DNA of 64,000 bases from the NCBI RefSeq assembly GCF_019039055.1, contig NZ_JAHOPB010000001.1:1054001-1118000 (forward strand), written 5' to 3'. The notes beneath the pieces were generated by a model, which had not been told where the DNA came from, searched no databases, and saw only the letters and a program-made list of their open reading frames with translations. Both the position numbers and the translations under genes were made by a program. This DNA comes from Reyranella humidisoli (GTDB lineage: Bacteria > Pseudomonadota > Alphaproteobacteria > Reyranellales > Reyranellaceae). This document shows positions 55,463-63,348 of this stretch, one piece after another. Positions within the stretch are counted from its first letter, which is position 1. Every line of letters begins with the position of its first letter.

Positions 55463-56998
55463 TCAGACCTTCGCTTCGTCGGCCGGAGCGGCCTCGTCGG
55501 CGAACCAGTGCTCGCGCGCCTTCATGATGATGGCGTTGGCGGCGTCGTTGTCGATCGTGCTTTCCCCGACGATCTCGCGCAGCTCGTCCGAAGCGAGGTC
55601 AGCCAGGTCGTCGAGCGTCTTCACGCCCGCCTCGCCCAGCGCCACCACCATCGCCAGGGTCAGACCCTCGGCATTGACCACGTCCTCGGCGACGCCCAGC
55701 GACGCCAGGCGCTCGGCCAGCTCGGCATCGCGCTTCTCGAGATACTCGCGGCCGCGCCGCTGCAGCTCGGTGGCGATCTCCTCGTCGAAGCCCTCGACGC
55801 CGGCCAGATCCTCGACCGCCGAGTCGGAGATGTCCTCGACCGTGGCATAACCCTCGGCGACCAGCAGATGGGCGATGACATCGTCGACGTCGAGCGTGGC
55901 CTTGAACAGCTCGGTGCGCTCGCGCGTGTCCTTCTGGCGGCGCTCGCTCTCCTCGGTCTCGGTCATGATGTCGATTTCCCAGCCGGTGAGCTGGGAGGCC
56001 AGCTTCACGTTCTGGCCGCGACGGCCGATCGCGAGGCTGAGCTGGTCGTCGGGAACCACGACCTCGGTCTTGTTCTTCTCCTCGTCCATCAGCACCTTGC
56101 TGACCTCGGCCGGCGCCAGCGCGTTGACGATGAAGTTCGCGGTGTCGTTCGACCACGGGATGATGTCGACCTTCTCACCCTGCAGCTCCTGCACGACGGC
56201 CTGGACGCGGCTGCCGCGCATGCCGACGCAGGCGCCGATCGGATCGATCGAGCTGTCGTGGCTCAGCACCGCGATCTTGGCGCGGCTGCCCGGGTCGCGG
56301 GCGACCGCCTTGATCTCGATGATGTTGTCGTAGATCTCGGGCACTTCCTGCGTGAACAGCTTGGCCATGAACTGCGGATGGCTGCGCGAGAGGAAGATCT
56401 GCGGGCCGCGCGGCTCCTCGCGCACGTCGAAGATGTAGGCGCGCACGCGGTCGTTTACGCGCAGCGATTCGCGCGGGATCGTCTCGTCGCGACGGATCAC
56501 GCCCTCGGCGCGCTGCAGGTCGACGGTGATGTTGCCGTAGTCGACGCGCTTGACCACGCCCGACACGATCTCGCCGATACGATCCTTGAATTCCTCGTAC
56601 TGGCGCTTGCGCTCGCTCTCGCGCATGCGCTGCGTGATTACCTGCTTGGCGGTCTGCGCGGCGACGCGACCGAAGTCGATCGGCGGCAGCTCGTCGGTCA
56701 GGAAGTCGCCGACCTGGGCCTCGGGATTGCGGCGCTGGGCCTCGACCACCGAGACCTGGATGTTCTCGTTCTCGATCGGATCGGCGACCTGCATGTAGCG
56801 CAGCAGCTTGATCTCGCCGGTCTTGCGGTCGATCTCGGCGCGGATGTCGTGCTCCAGCCCGTACTTGGCGCGACCGGACTTCTGGATGGCCTGCTCCATC
56901 GCCTCGAGCACTTCCTCGCGTTCGATGCCCTTCTCGCGGGCGACCATGTCGGCCACCTGAAGCATCTCAAGGCGCGGGATATCGGCTGTCGTCGCCAT
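55463..56998 (-). CDS. nusA: Transcription termination/antitermination factor NusA
   Basis: 511 residues. Order: N-terminal RNAP-binding domain (EMLQVADMVAREKGIEREEV), S1 (RIGEIVSGVVKRVDYGNITV), KH1/KH2 (DPIGACVGMRGSRVQAVVQE, LSLAIGRRGQNVKLASQLTG) and a C-terminal acidic repeat region (VEDISDSAVEDLAGVEGFDE, GEAGVKTLDDLADLASDEL). It controls pausing and termination. It follows rimP by 29 bp. Confidence 0.97.
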   Translation of the reverse strand: MATTADIPRLEMLQVADMVAREKGIEREEVLEAMEQAIQKSGRAKYGLEHDIRAEIDRKTGEIKLLRYMQVADPIENENIQVSVVEAQRRNPEAQVGDFLTDELPPIDFGRVAAQTAKQVITQRMRESERKRQYEEFKDRIGEIVSGVVKRVDYGNITVDLQRAEGVIRRDETIPRESLRVNDRVRAYIFDVREEPRGPQIFLSRSHPQFMAKLFTQEVPEIYDNIIEIKAVARDPGSRAKIAVLSHDSSIDPIGACVGMRGSRVQAVVQELQGEKVDIIPWSNDTANFIVNALAPAEVSKVLMDEEKNKTEVVVPDDQLSLAIGRRGQNVKLASQLTGWEIDIMTETEESERRQKDTRERTELFKATLDVDDVIAHLLVAEGYATVEDISDSAVEDLAGVEGFDEEIATELQRRGREYLEKRDAELAERLASLGVAEDVVNAEGLTLAMVVALGEAGVKTLDDLADLASDELREIVGESTIDNDAANAIIMKAREHWFADEAAPADEAKV

Positions 56999-57027
56999 GT
57001 TTCTTCCCTCTTCTCTAGCCAGTCCGT

Positions 57028-57537
57028 TCAGTGGGTCTGCCCGGCCGCGCCCTCGGCGGCCAGACGGTGTTCTTCGATCAGACGGTCCGTCAGTTCGAGC
57101 TTGGCGCGCGTCACCGCCTCGAGCGGCACCGCGGCTTCCTTGCCGTCGTCGAGCTTCAGGCGCACCAGGTCGCCGTCGAGCCCGAGCAGCGTTCCCTTGA
57201 AGCGCCGCCGTCCCTCGACCGGTAGCGCGGTCTCGATGCGGGCGAGATGTCCCGCCCAGCGTGCATAATCCTTCGGCCGGGTGAGCGGCCGGTCGATCCC
57301 GGGCGAACTCACCTCCAGCGTGTAGGCCCCCGCGATGGGGTCCTCGACGTCCAGCACCGCCGACACCGCACGCGACACGGTCGCGCAATCCTCGACGTCG
57401 AGCGTTCGGCCATCGGCAGGTTCGATCATGATCTGCAGGGTCCCGCCCTTGCTCAAGGCAACGCGAACGACCTCGAACCCCATGCCGACGATGGTCGGGG
57501 CGATGATGTCTTCGATGCGACGCAGCAGATCGGTCAC
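57028..57537 (-). CDS. rimP: Ribosome maturation factor RimP
   Basis: 169 residues from GTG 57537: TDLLRRIEDIIAPTIVGMGF, RVALSKGGTLQIMIEPADGR, CATVSRAVSAVLDVEDPIAG, YTLEVSSPGIDRPLTRPKDY and RFKGTLLGLDGDLVRLKLDD match RimP. It assists 30S assembly. The frame stays open to 57693, but that extension contains a terminator-like hairpin and is not conserved, so GTG 57537 is favoured. It opens the rimP-nusA-ylxR-infB string. Confidence 0.85.
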   Translation of the reverse strand: MTDLLRRIEDIIAPTIVGMGFEVVRVALSKGGTLQIMIEPADGRTLDVEDCATVSRAVSAVLDVEDPIAGAYTLEVSSPGIDRPLTRPKDYARWAGHLARIETALPVEGRRRFKGTLLGLDGDLVRLKLDDGKEAAVPLEAVTRAKLELTDRLIEEHRLAAEGAAGQTH

Positions 57538-57588
57538 GCGGGCTTTGCTTCTCGACGTCTTGGGCCGTTGGGGTGTAGCCAAATGAAA

Positions 57589-57611
57589 AGAGCGGGTTTG
57601 CGGCCCACTCT
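57589..57611 (-). terminator. Terminator-like hairpin in the rimP leader
   Basis: On the minus strand AGAGTGGG pairs with CCCGCTCT (one mismatch) around a 7-nt loop, followed by TTTTCATTT. It lies between the candidate promoter and the rimP start, so it may be an attenuator; alternatively it ends the DUF559 transcript. Confidence 0.55.
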
Positions 57612-57652
57612 TTTTCTTTGGTTCATCCCGTGAACCCGATGAGGATGGCGCG

Positions 57653-57681
57653 GATATAGGCTTCCGCCCCTCAACTGGCAA
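57653..57681 (-). promoter_or_regulatory. Candidate sigma-70 promoter of the rimP-nusA operon
   Basis: Minus-strand TTGCCA (57681-57676) and TATATC (57658-57653) are separated by 17 nt, close to the consensus. A palindrome (GGTTCA..TGAACC at 57620-57636) and the terminator-like hairpin follow before rimP. Confidence 0.5.
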
Positions 57682-57752
57682 GGGATTCCGCACCCCCTAT
57701 GGCGGGACCTGACCTACCCTCTATATATAGTGTAGGATGAAGCGCTACTGCT

Positions 57753-57798
57753 CCTCCCCATTCAAATGGGGAGGTGCCCCGCAGGGGCGGAGGGGTCA
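57753..57798. repeat. Left inverted unit flanking the DUF559 gene
   Basis: Head CCTCCCCATTCAAATGGGGA, hairpin GCCCCGCAGGGGC and tail GGAGGGGTCA. It matches the reverse complement of 58194-58239 at 45 of 46 positions, the difference being in the hairpin loop. It encodes the last residues and stop of the DUF559 ORF. Confidence 0.9.
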
Positions 57799-58127
57799 AA
57801 ACTCCGATCAAGCGCCGCATATATCGTATCGAGCACCCCTTCGATGCTCCCCAACACGTCGTTGTTCCAGAAACGCAGCACCTCGAATCCCGCCGATCTC
57901 AAAAGCCGGTCACGACGCTGGTCGTACTCCAGATTCTCCGCATGCTGGCTGCCATCGAGCTCCACCACGAGCATCCGATCGAGACAGGCGAAGTCGCAGA
58001 TGTAGAGTCCCACCTGATGCTGCCGCCGGAACTTGAAGCCTGCGATCTGGCGGCGGCGTAGGCGGCTCCAGAGGACGCGTTCGGCGTCAGTTGCGTTTAC
58101 TCGCAGGCTTCGGGCGTATCGGCGCAT
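57762..58127 (-). CDS. DUF559 endonuclease-like protein framed by inverted repeats
   Basis: 121 residues of the DUF559 family, a Vsr/restriction-like PD-(D/E)xK fold: NATDAERVLWSRLRRRQIAG, FKFRRQHQVGLYICDFACLD (catalytic-type Asp), RMLVVELDGSQHAENLEYDQ (ExD) and VLRFWNNDVLGSIEGVLDTI. The family is presumed to cut DNA, but its biological role is unclear. The final residues (DPSAPAGHLPI) and the stop come from the left repeat unit. The 66 bp before ATG 58127 are AT-rich, unlike the flanks, which suggests transfer. Confidence 0.8.
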   Translation of the reverse strand: MRRYARSLRVNATDAERVLWSRLRRRQIAGFKFRRQHQVGLYICDFACLDRMLVVELDGSQHAENLEYDQRRDRLLRSAGFEVLRFWNNDVLGSIEGVLDTIYAALDRSFDPSAPAGHLPI

Positions 58128-58193
58128 GCCGAAATATTGGCGCTCTATTTGGGATAAAATATGTCCGACAATACTACTTTGGAGAGTACTCTC

Positions 58194-58239
58194 TGACCCC
58201 TCCGCCCCAGCGGGGCACCTCCCCATTTGAATGGGGAGG
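58194..58239. repeat. Right inverted unit flanking the DUF559 gene
   Basis: Reverse complement of the left unit (tail TGACCCCTCC inward, head ATTTGAAT palindrome outward). The perfect palindrome AGAGTACTCT (58185-58194) abuts its inner edge. It ends 20 bp before the trmB stop. Confidence 0.9.
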
Positions 58240-58259
58240 AAGCATGAGGAGAAGCCCAG

Positions 58260-58988
58260 CTAGCGCCGCCTCAGCCGCAGGAAGACCGGCTTGTGGCCGG
58301 CGAGCATCTTCTTTTCGTAGCGGGTCTCGGGCCAGTCTTCGGGGCGCCCGCGCCAGTCGGCGGGGGTTTCGGCCAGCCATTCGAACGCGGGATGGCGGCA
58401 GGCGTGCTCGACCATCCAGGGGAGGTAGCTGGGATCGTCGGTCGCCACCCGCAGTTCCGCGCCCGGCTTCATGAGGCGGGCCAGGATGTCGAGGTTGGAG
58501 CGTTGCACGAAGCGGCGCTTGTGGTGGCGTGTCTTGGGCCACGGATCGGGAAACAGCACGAAGGCGCGCGACAGCGACTGCGGCGGCAGCGCCTGCATCA
58601 CGAACCGGGCGTCGTCGGTGAACAGCCGCACGTTCGGCACGCCGGTCCGTTCGATGTGCGCCAGGCACTTGGCGACGCCGTTGATGTAGGGCTCGCAGCC
58701 GATCAGCCCGACACTGGGGTGCTGCTCGGCCTGCCAGACGAGATGCTCGCCCGCACCGAAGCCCACTTCCAGCCACACGCCATCGGCCGGCAACGTCCCG
58801 CCGAACAGGCGCGCGAGATCGATTTTCGCGGCGCTCTCGGCCACCTCGTTGTCGGGCGTGACGATCGGTTCGGCCGGCAGGGCGACTTCGAGGCGAGGCA
58901 GCAGCGTGTCGAGCAGCGACTGCTGCCCGGCCCGCAGTTTCTTGCCCCGTCGACGGCCATGCAGCGTGCGTCGGCGGGCTTCTTCCAT
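58260..58988 (-). CDS. trmB: tRNA (guanine-N7)-methyltransferase TrmB
   Basis: 242 residues. The SAM motif is WLEVGFGAGEHLVWQAEQHP, followed by IGCEPYINGVAKCLAHIERT, VFVLFPDPWPKTRHHKRRFV-type segment (FVLFPDPWPKTRHHKRRFVQ) and the C-terminal FEWLAETPADWRGRPEDWPE. It methylates G46 of tRNA. The basic N-terminus (RRRTLHGRRRGKKLRAGQQS) is normal for the family. It lies 31 bp after the TPP enzyme start-to-stop string on the same strand. Confidence 0.95.
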   Translation of the reverse strand: MEEARRRTLHGRRRGKKLRAGQQSLLDTLLPRLEVALPAEPIVTPDNEVAESAAKIDLARLFGGTLPADGVWLEVGFGAGEHLVWQAEQHPSVGLIGCEPYINGVAKCLAHIERTGVPNVRLFTDDARFVMQALPPQSLSRAFVLFPDPWPKTRHHKRRFVQRSNLDILARLMKPGAELRVATDDPSYLPWMVEHACRHPAFEWLAETPADWRGRPEDWPETRYEKKMLAGHKPVFLRLRRR

Positions 58989-59019
58989 GATGCTTTCCGT
59001 GTGAACCCCGAAGGAGGCC

Positions 59020-60564
59020 CTACATGATCACGTCGATGAGGTACGGACCCTTGTGCGACATGGCGTAGGTGAGCTGCTTGGTCAGCTCCTCCAGATTGGT
59101 CGCCTTGCCGGCGGCCACGCCCATGCCCTTGGCCAGATCCGTGAACTGCAGCGTCGGCCGGTCCAGGGTCAGCATGTCGATGGCGCGCGGGCCGGGATTG
59201 GCCGCGCCGACATCGGCGAGCTGGCTGTAGAGGATGTTGTAGGAGCGGTTCGAGAAGATCATCACGCAGACGTCGAGATTCTCGCGCGCCATCGTCCAGA
59301 GCGACTGGATCGTGTACATCGACGAGCCGTCGCCGATCATGCAGATGACCTTGCGATCCGGGCAGGCGACGGCGGCGCCGACCGCGACGGGCGCACCGAA
59401 GCCGATCGAGCCACCCATGTTGTTCAGCCAGTCGTGCGGCGGGGCGCCGGCGCTGAACGGGAAGAAGCCACGGCCCGTCGTCACCGATTCGTCGACCACG
59501 ATGGCGCCTTCCGGCATCGTCGCGCCGAGCGCCTGGCCGAGGCCGTCGAGCGTGAACTTGCCGGTCGGACGCTCCGGACGGCTCGGCTGGGCAACGCCCG
59601 CGGCCTTCTCGTTCATCGCGTCCAGTTCCATCGCCAGCGCTTCGAGCGAGCCCAGGATATCGCCTTCGACGGGGCACAGGACGGTCGTCTCGCAGCCATC
59701 CGGCGTCAGCACCGACGGCTTGCCCGGATAGGCGAAGAAGGCGAACGGCGCCTTGGCGCCGCACAGCACCATCTGCTGCGTGCCCTTGAGCTGGGCCTGC
59801 GCCTGCTCGATCACGAAATGCAGGCGCAGCACCGGAATGCGGCCGGCGCCGCGCTCGATGCGCGCCGTGCCGCCGGCGCCCTGCACCTTGCAGCCGGTCT
59901 TGGCGGCGATCTTGCCAGCGAGTTCGAGGCCGCGCGCGCGCAGCGCCCGGCCGCCGATGAACAGCATGGAGTTCGGCTTCTTCAGCGCCTTGGCGGCGGC
60001 AACGACCGCCTCCTTGCTGGGCTTCTCCGCCGCCGGCGCCGCCGGTGTGTCGGCCACGCCCTCGGCTTCGCCCCATGCGGTGTCGGCCGGCAGGATCAGC
60101 GTCGCGATCTGGCCCGGCGCCACGTTGGCGGCCTGGATCGCCAGCGCGCCGTCGCCCGCCACCGTCTTGGAGGTCGGCGAGGTCTTCACCCAATGAGAGA
60201 AGGGACGCGCGATGCCTTCGATGTCGGCGGTGAGCGGCGTGTCGTACTTGATGTGATAGAGCGCGTGCTCGCCCACGATGTTGACGACACCCGAGCCCGC
60301 CTTCTTGGCGTTGTGCAGGTTGGCCGCCGCATTGGCGAGACCGGGACCCAGATGCAGCAGGGTCGAGGCCGGCTTGTCGGTCATGCGGTAGTAGCCATCG
60401 GCCGCACCGGAGCAGACGCCCTCGAACAGGCCGAGCACGCAGCGCATGCCCTCGACGCGATCCAGCGCGCCGACGAAGTGCATCTCCGACGTGCCGGGGT
60501 TGGCGAAACAGACCTCGACGCCGCCCTTCACCAAGGTGCGGACCAGACTTTCAGCTCCGTTCAT
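59020..60564 (-). CDS. Acetolactate synthase-like TPP-dependent enzyme
   Basis: 514 residues with the three TPP-enzyme domains: Pyr domain with FANPGTSEMHFVGALDRVEG and the catalytic Glu in GLFEGVCSGAADGYYRMTDK, a central domain, and the PP domain with CMIGDGSSMYTIQSLWTMAR..FSNRSYN for Mg-TPP. It resembles acetolactate synthase or benzoylformate decarboxylase-type enzymes (IlvB/MdlC group). No small ilvN subunit is adjacent, so a decarboxylase or lyase on another 2-oxoacid is more likely than valine synthesis. ATG 60564 gives the family start. Confidence 0.85.
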   Translation of the reverse strand: MNGAESLVRTLVKGGVEVCFANPGTSEMHFVGALDRVEGMRCVLGLFEGVCSGAADGYYRMTDKPASTLLHLGPGLANAAANLHNAKKAGSGVVNIVGEHALYHIKYDTPLTADIEGIARPFSHWVKTSPTSKTVAGDGALAIQAANVAPGQIATLILPADTAWGEAEGVADTPAAPAAEKPSKEAVVAAAKALKKPNSMLFIGGRALRARGLELAGKIAAKTGCKVQGAGGTARIERGAGRIPVLRLHFVIEQAQAQLKGTQQMVLCGAKAPFAFFAYPGKPSVLTPDGCETTVLCPVEGDILGSLEALAMELDAMNEKAAGVAQPSRPERPTGKFTLDGLGQALGATMPEGAIVVDESVTTGRGFFPFSAGAPPHDWLNNMGGSIGFGAPVAVGAAVACPDRKVICMIGDGSSMYTIQSLWTMARENLDVCVMIFSNRSYNILYSQLADVGAANPGPRAIDMLTLDRPTLQFTDLAKGMGVAAGKATNLEELTKQLTYAMSHKGPYLIDVIM

Positions 60565-60743
60565 CGACTCCCCCAAAACCCGAAATAATGAATCGGCCGG
60601 CACCCTAGGCCAGTCGCACCGTTTACCCAAGCCTTCGCGAACGAAGGAGAATTCCGTCAATCGAACGTTCTTGCTTTATTCTCAGCGTTCTATCGGCTAC
60701 ATTTGAAGCATTATTTGAATTCTTTGGTACGAAAGACTTTCCC

Positions 60744-61175
60744 ATGAGCCATTCGGAGCCTTCCGACAGCTCGGCCGACGCAATTTTCGTCGTCGGCACC
60801 GACCTCGTCGAATTCGACCGCAGCGACCTGCCGATCTATGCGACGCCCGCCTCGCGCTGGGCGGAAGCCGGTGCCGAACCGGTTTCCTACGGCGCGCCGC
60901 TCGACCGCCTTTTCGGCGAGCCAGGCGCGGTCTTCGTCGATGGGGTGCCGGGCGCCGCTGCGGAAACCCTGCCACCGATCGGTGAAGACGCCCTGGTCGT
61001 GCTCAGCGACCTGTCGGACGGTGTGATGCTACCCGCGACGGACGAGTCCGTCGCGATACGGGAGAGTGCCGCCGTTTATGATTTCGGCACCGATAGCCAT
61101 GTCGTCCTGCACGTCCAGGACGGACTGACCTGGGATCAGACCGATGCCGGGTGGTCGTTCGACCACCACGGCTGA
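60744..61175 (+). CDS. Unrecognised small acidic protein
   Basis: 143 residues, rich in Asp, Glu, Ala and Ser, with no membrane helix or signal. The middle has short hydrophobic strands (GEPGAVFVDGVPGAAAETLP, EDALVVLSDLSDGVMLPATD) and the end HVVLHVQDGLTWDQTDAGWS. I do not recognise it. The composition and codon use match its neighbours, and an AT-rich, plausible promoter interval (179 bp) separates it from the divergent TPP-enzyme gene. It is convergent with the M20 gene, 8 bp away. Confidence 0.6.
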   Translation: MSHSEPSDSSADAIFVVGTDLVEFDRSDLPIYATPASRWAEAGAEPVSYGAPLDRLFGEPGAVFVDGVPGAAAETLPPIGEDALVVLSDLSDGVMLPATDESVAIRESAAVYDFGTDSHVVLHVQDGLTWDQTDAGWSFDHHG

Positions 61176-61183
61176 TCCGGTCT

Positions 61184-62377
61184 TTAGGCCGCGTCGCCCA
61201 GTTCGAGCTGGACGAGGTTCATCCAGTAGGCCGCGCCGGTCGTCAGGATCCGGTCGTTGAAGTCGTAGAGCGGTGAATGCACGTTCTGGCAGCCGCCCTC
61301 GCCCGTGCCGCCGTTGCCGATCATGATGTAGGCGCCCGGCTTCTTCTCCAGCATGAAGGCGAAGTCCTCCGCGCCGGCCAGCGGCGAGGTGTTGGCCTCG
61401 ACATTCTCGCGACCGACCGTCAGCGCCGCCGCCTCGACGGCGACCGACGTCTGCTCGGCGGCATTGACCAGCGCCGGGTAGCGGCGATGGTACTTCGAGA
61501 CGGCCTCGCAGCCGCCGGCCTGCGCGATACCGGCCGCGACCTCGGCCAGGCGCCTCTCAAGGAGATTGCGCACGTCGGCCGAGAAGCTGCGGGCGGTGCC
61601 GCGGATCAGCACTTCCGACGGGATCACGTTGGGCGAGCCCGGCGTGCCGGCGGCGATATGGCCGACGCTCAACACGGCCGCCTGGCTGGACGGCACGTTG
61701 CGGCCGACGATGCCCTGCACCGCCACGATGAACTGTGCGGCCACGAAGGTCGGGTCGGTGCCGCGGTCGGGCATGGCGCCGTGGCCGCCCGTACCCTTGA
61801 AGACGACTTCCCAGCTGTCGGACGAGGCGAGCATCGGGCCGGTGCGGATGGCGAAGTGACCGACCGGGAAGCCCGGCATGTTGTGCATGCCGTAAACCAC
61901 ATCGCACGGGAACTTCTCGAACAGGCCTTCCTCGATCATCACGCGCGCGCCACCGAGGCCTTCCTCGGCGGGCTGGAAGATGAAGTGGACGGTGCCGCCG
62001 AAGTCGGGCGCCGCCGCGAGCTGCCGGGCCGCGCCCAGCAGCATCGTGGTGTGCCCGTCGTGGCCGCAGGCATGCATCTTGTTGGGAACCTGCGAAGCGT
62101 AGTCGAAGTCGTTCTTCTCCTGCAGATGCAGAGCGTCCATGTCGGCGCGCAGGCCGATCGTCTTCTGCCCGGGGCGATTGCCCTTCAGCGTGCCGACGAC
62201 GCCGGTGGTGGCCAGGCCGCGATGCACCTCGATGCCCCAGGAGGTGAGCTTGTCCGCCACGATCTGGGCGGTCCGCACTTCCTCGAAGGCAGTCTCGGGA
62301 TGGCGGTGGATGTCGCGACGGATGGCGGTGAGATCGGCCAGGTCGGCGGCGAGCAGATCGGGGGTGTAACGGGTCAT
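61184..62377 (-). CDS. M20-family amidohydrolase (hippurate hydrolase-like)
   Basis: 397 residues. IRRDIHRHPETAFEEVRTAQ, KTIGLRADMDALHLQEKNDF, the metal motif MHACGHDGHTTMLLGAARQL, FIFQPAEEGLGGARVMIEEG and GSPNVIPSEVLIRGTARSFS mark a dimetal M20D peptidase. The central dimerisation domain is present (SSDSWEVVFKGTGGHGAMPD). It probably hydrolyses N-acyl amino acids. It is divergent from the GST-like gene. Confidence 0.93.
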   Translation of the reverse strand: MTRYTPDLLAADLADLTAIRRDIHRHPETAFEEVRTAQIVADKLTSWGIEVHRGLATTGVVGTLKGNRPGQKTIGLRADMDALHLQEKNDFDYASQVPNKMHACGHDGHTTMLLGAARQLAAAPDFGGTVHFIFQPAEEGLGGARVMIEEGLFEKFPCDVVYGMHNMPGFPVGHFAIRTGPMLASSDSWEVVFKGTGGHGAMPDRGTDPTFVAAQFIVAVQGIVGRNVPSSQAAVLSVGHIAAGTPGSPNVIPSEVLIRGTARSFSADVRNLLERRLAEVAAGIAQAGGCEAVSKYHRRYPALVNAAEQTSVAVEAAALTVGRENVEANTSPLAGAEDFAFMLEKKPGAYIMIGNGGTGEGGCQNVHSPLYDFNDRILTTGAAYWMNLVQLELGDAA

Positions 62378-62487
62378 GCCGCGAGATTAGCGTCGGCCAG
62401 CTCAAAAGGACAACGGCTCGCCGCGCGGTTGTGCACGCAGCAGGCCTCCTGCACATTCGGCGCTCCCCCTCATTCCGGAGAACGGTC

Positions 62488-63294
62488 ATGACCCAGACTG
62501 CCAGGCTCTCCGGAGCAAAGCCCCGCCTCTACCAGACGCCGTCATCCTACTATTCGATGATCGCGCGCCTCGCGCTCGCCGAAGGCGGCATCGACCACGA
62601 GCGCGTGTTCGTCGACATCCATTTCCGCCTGAGCCAGCAGCGGCCGGACTATGTGCGGCTCAATCCGGGCATGACCGTGCCGACTCTCGTGCTGGCGGAT
62701 CGCATTCTCGTCGAGAGCCGCGACATCGCCGAGTATGCGCTCGGCTCGGCGCCCAACCCCGAGACGAAGAGCTGGGTCGACCTCCACTACGGCTATCCGA
62801 TCGAGGAGCTGACCTTCGGGGGGATTCTCGCGCGCAATCCCCTGGCGCGGATCATGATCCCGAAGCGGCTCGAGGCGGCCCGACGCCAACTCCTGGCGCA
62901 CGCCGCGGCAAATCCCGATCTCGCGTCCGTCTATCAGGCGCGCGCCGAAGTCTTCGCCCGGCGCATCGCCACCTTCGAGCCGGACGCCGTCGTGAAGCTA
63001 TCGGAGCGACGCCGCGCCGAAGCCATCGGCTTCATGGACCGGCTCGAGCAGACGCTGGGCGACGGCCGCGGGGTCCTGGTACCGCCCGCCTACGGCGTCG
63101 CCGATGTCGTCTGGACCGTGTTTCTGGGACGGATGGAATTCGCCGGTCTCGGGCAGGAGATCCCGAAGCGGCCGGCGCTCGCGCGCTATTGGGCAGCCAT
63201 GCAGGCGCGTCCCAGCTTTTCCGCTGCGGACATCTGGACGAAGTTTCACCTCGGCCGCCTGATCGGGGGGATCATCGGCATAAGCCGAAGCTGA
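62488..63294 (+). CDS. Glutathione S-transferase-like protein
   Basis: 268 residues. The N-terminal thioredoxin-like domain (KPRLYQTPSSYYSMIARLAL, LNPGMTVPTLVLADRILVES, RDIAEYAL) is GST-type, followed by a helical C-terminal domain (VLVPPAYGVADVVWTVFLGR, RPALARYWAAMQARPSFSAA). Ser/Tyr residues after YQTPSS could serve as the active-site hydroxyl. It is longer than typical GSTs because of an insertion near residue 110-150. The 110 bp before it hold a GGAGAACG site. Confidence 0.85.
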   Translation: MTQTARLSGAKPRLYQTPSSYYSMIARLALAEGGIDHERVFVDIHFRLSQQRPDYVRLNPGMTVPTLVLADRILVESRDIAEYALGSAPNPETKSWVDLHYGYPIEELTFGGILARNPLARIMIPKRLEAARRQLLAHAAANPDLASVYQARAEVFARRIATFEPDAVVKLSERRRAEAIGFMDRLEQTLGDGRGVLVPPAYGVADVVWTVFLGRMEFAGLGQEIPKRPALARYWAAMQARPSFSAADIWTKFHLGRLIGGIIGISRS

Positions 63295-63348
63295 CGGCGA
63301 CCGATCGGGGTGGCGCCCCGGGCCCCCCCGCGCTAAACCCCCGCCGCC

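Noticed and set aside
57028..57693. Longer RimP starting at 57693
   Set aside because: The extension is Pro/Ser/Lys-rich, covers the candidate promoter and a terminator-like hairpin, and is not part of the family.
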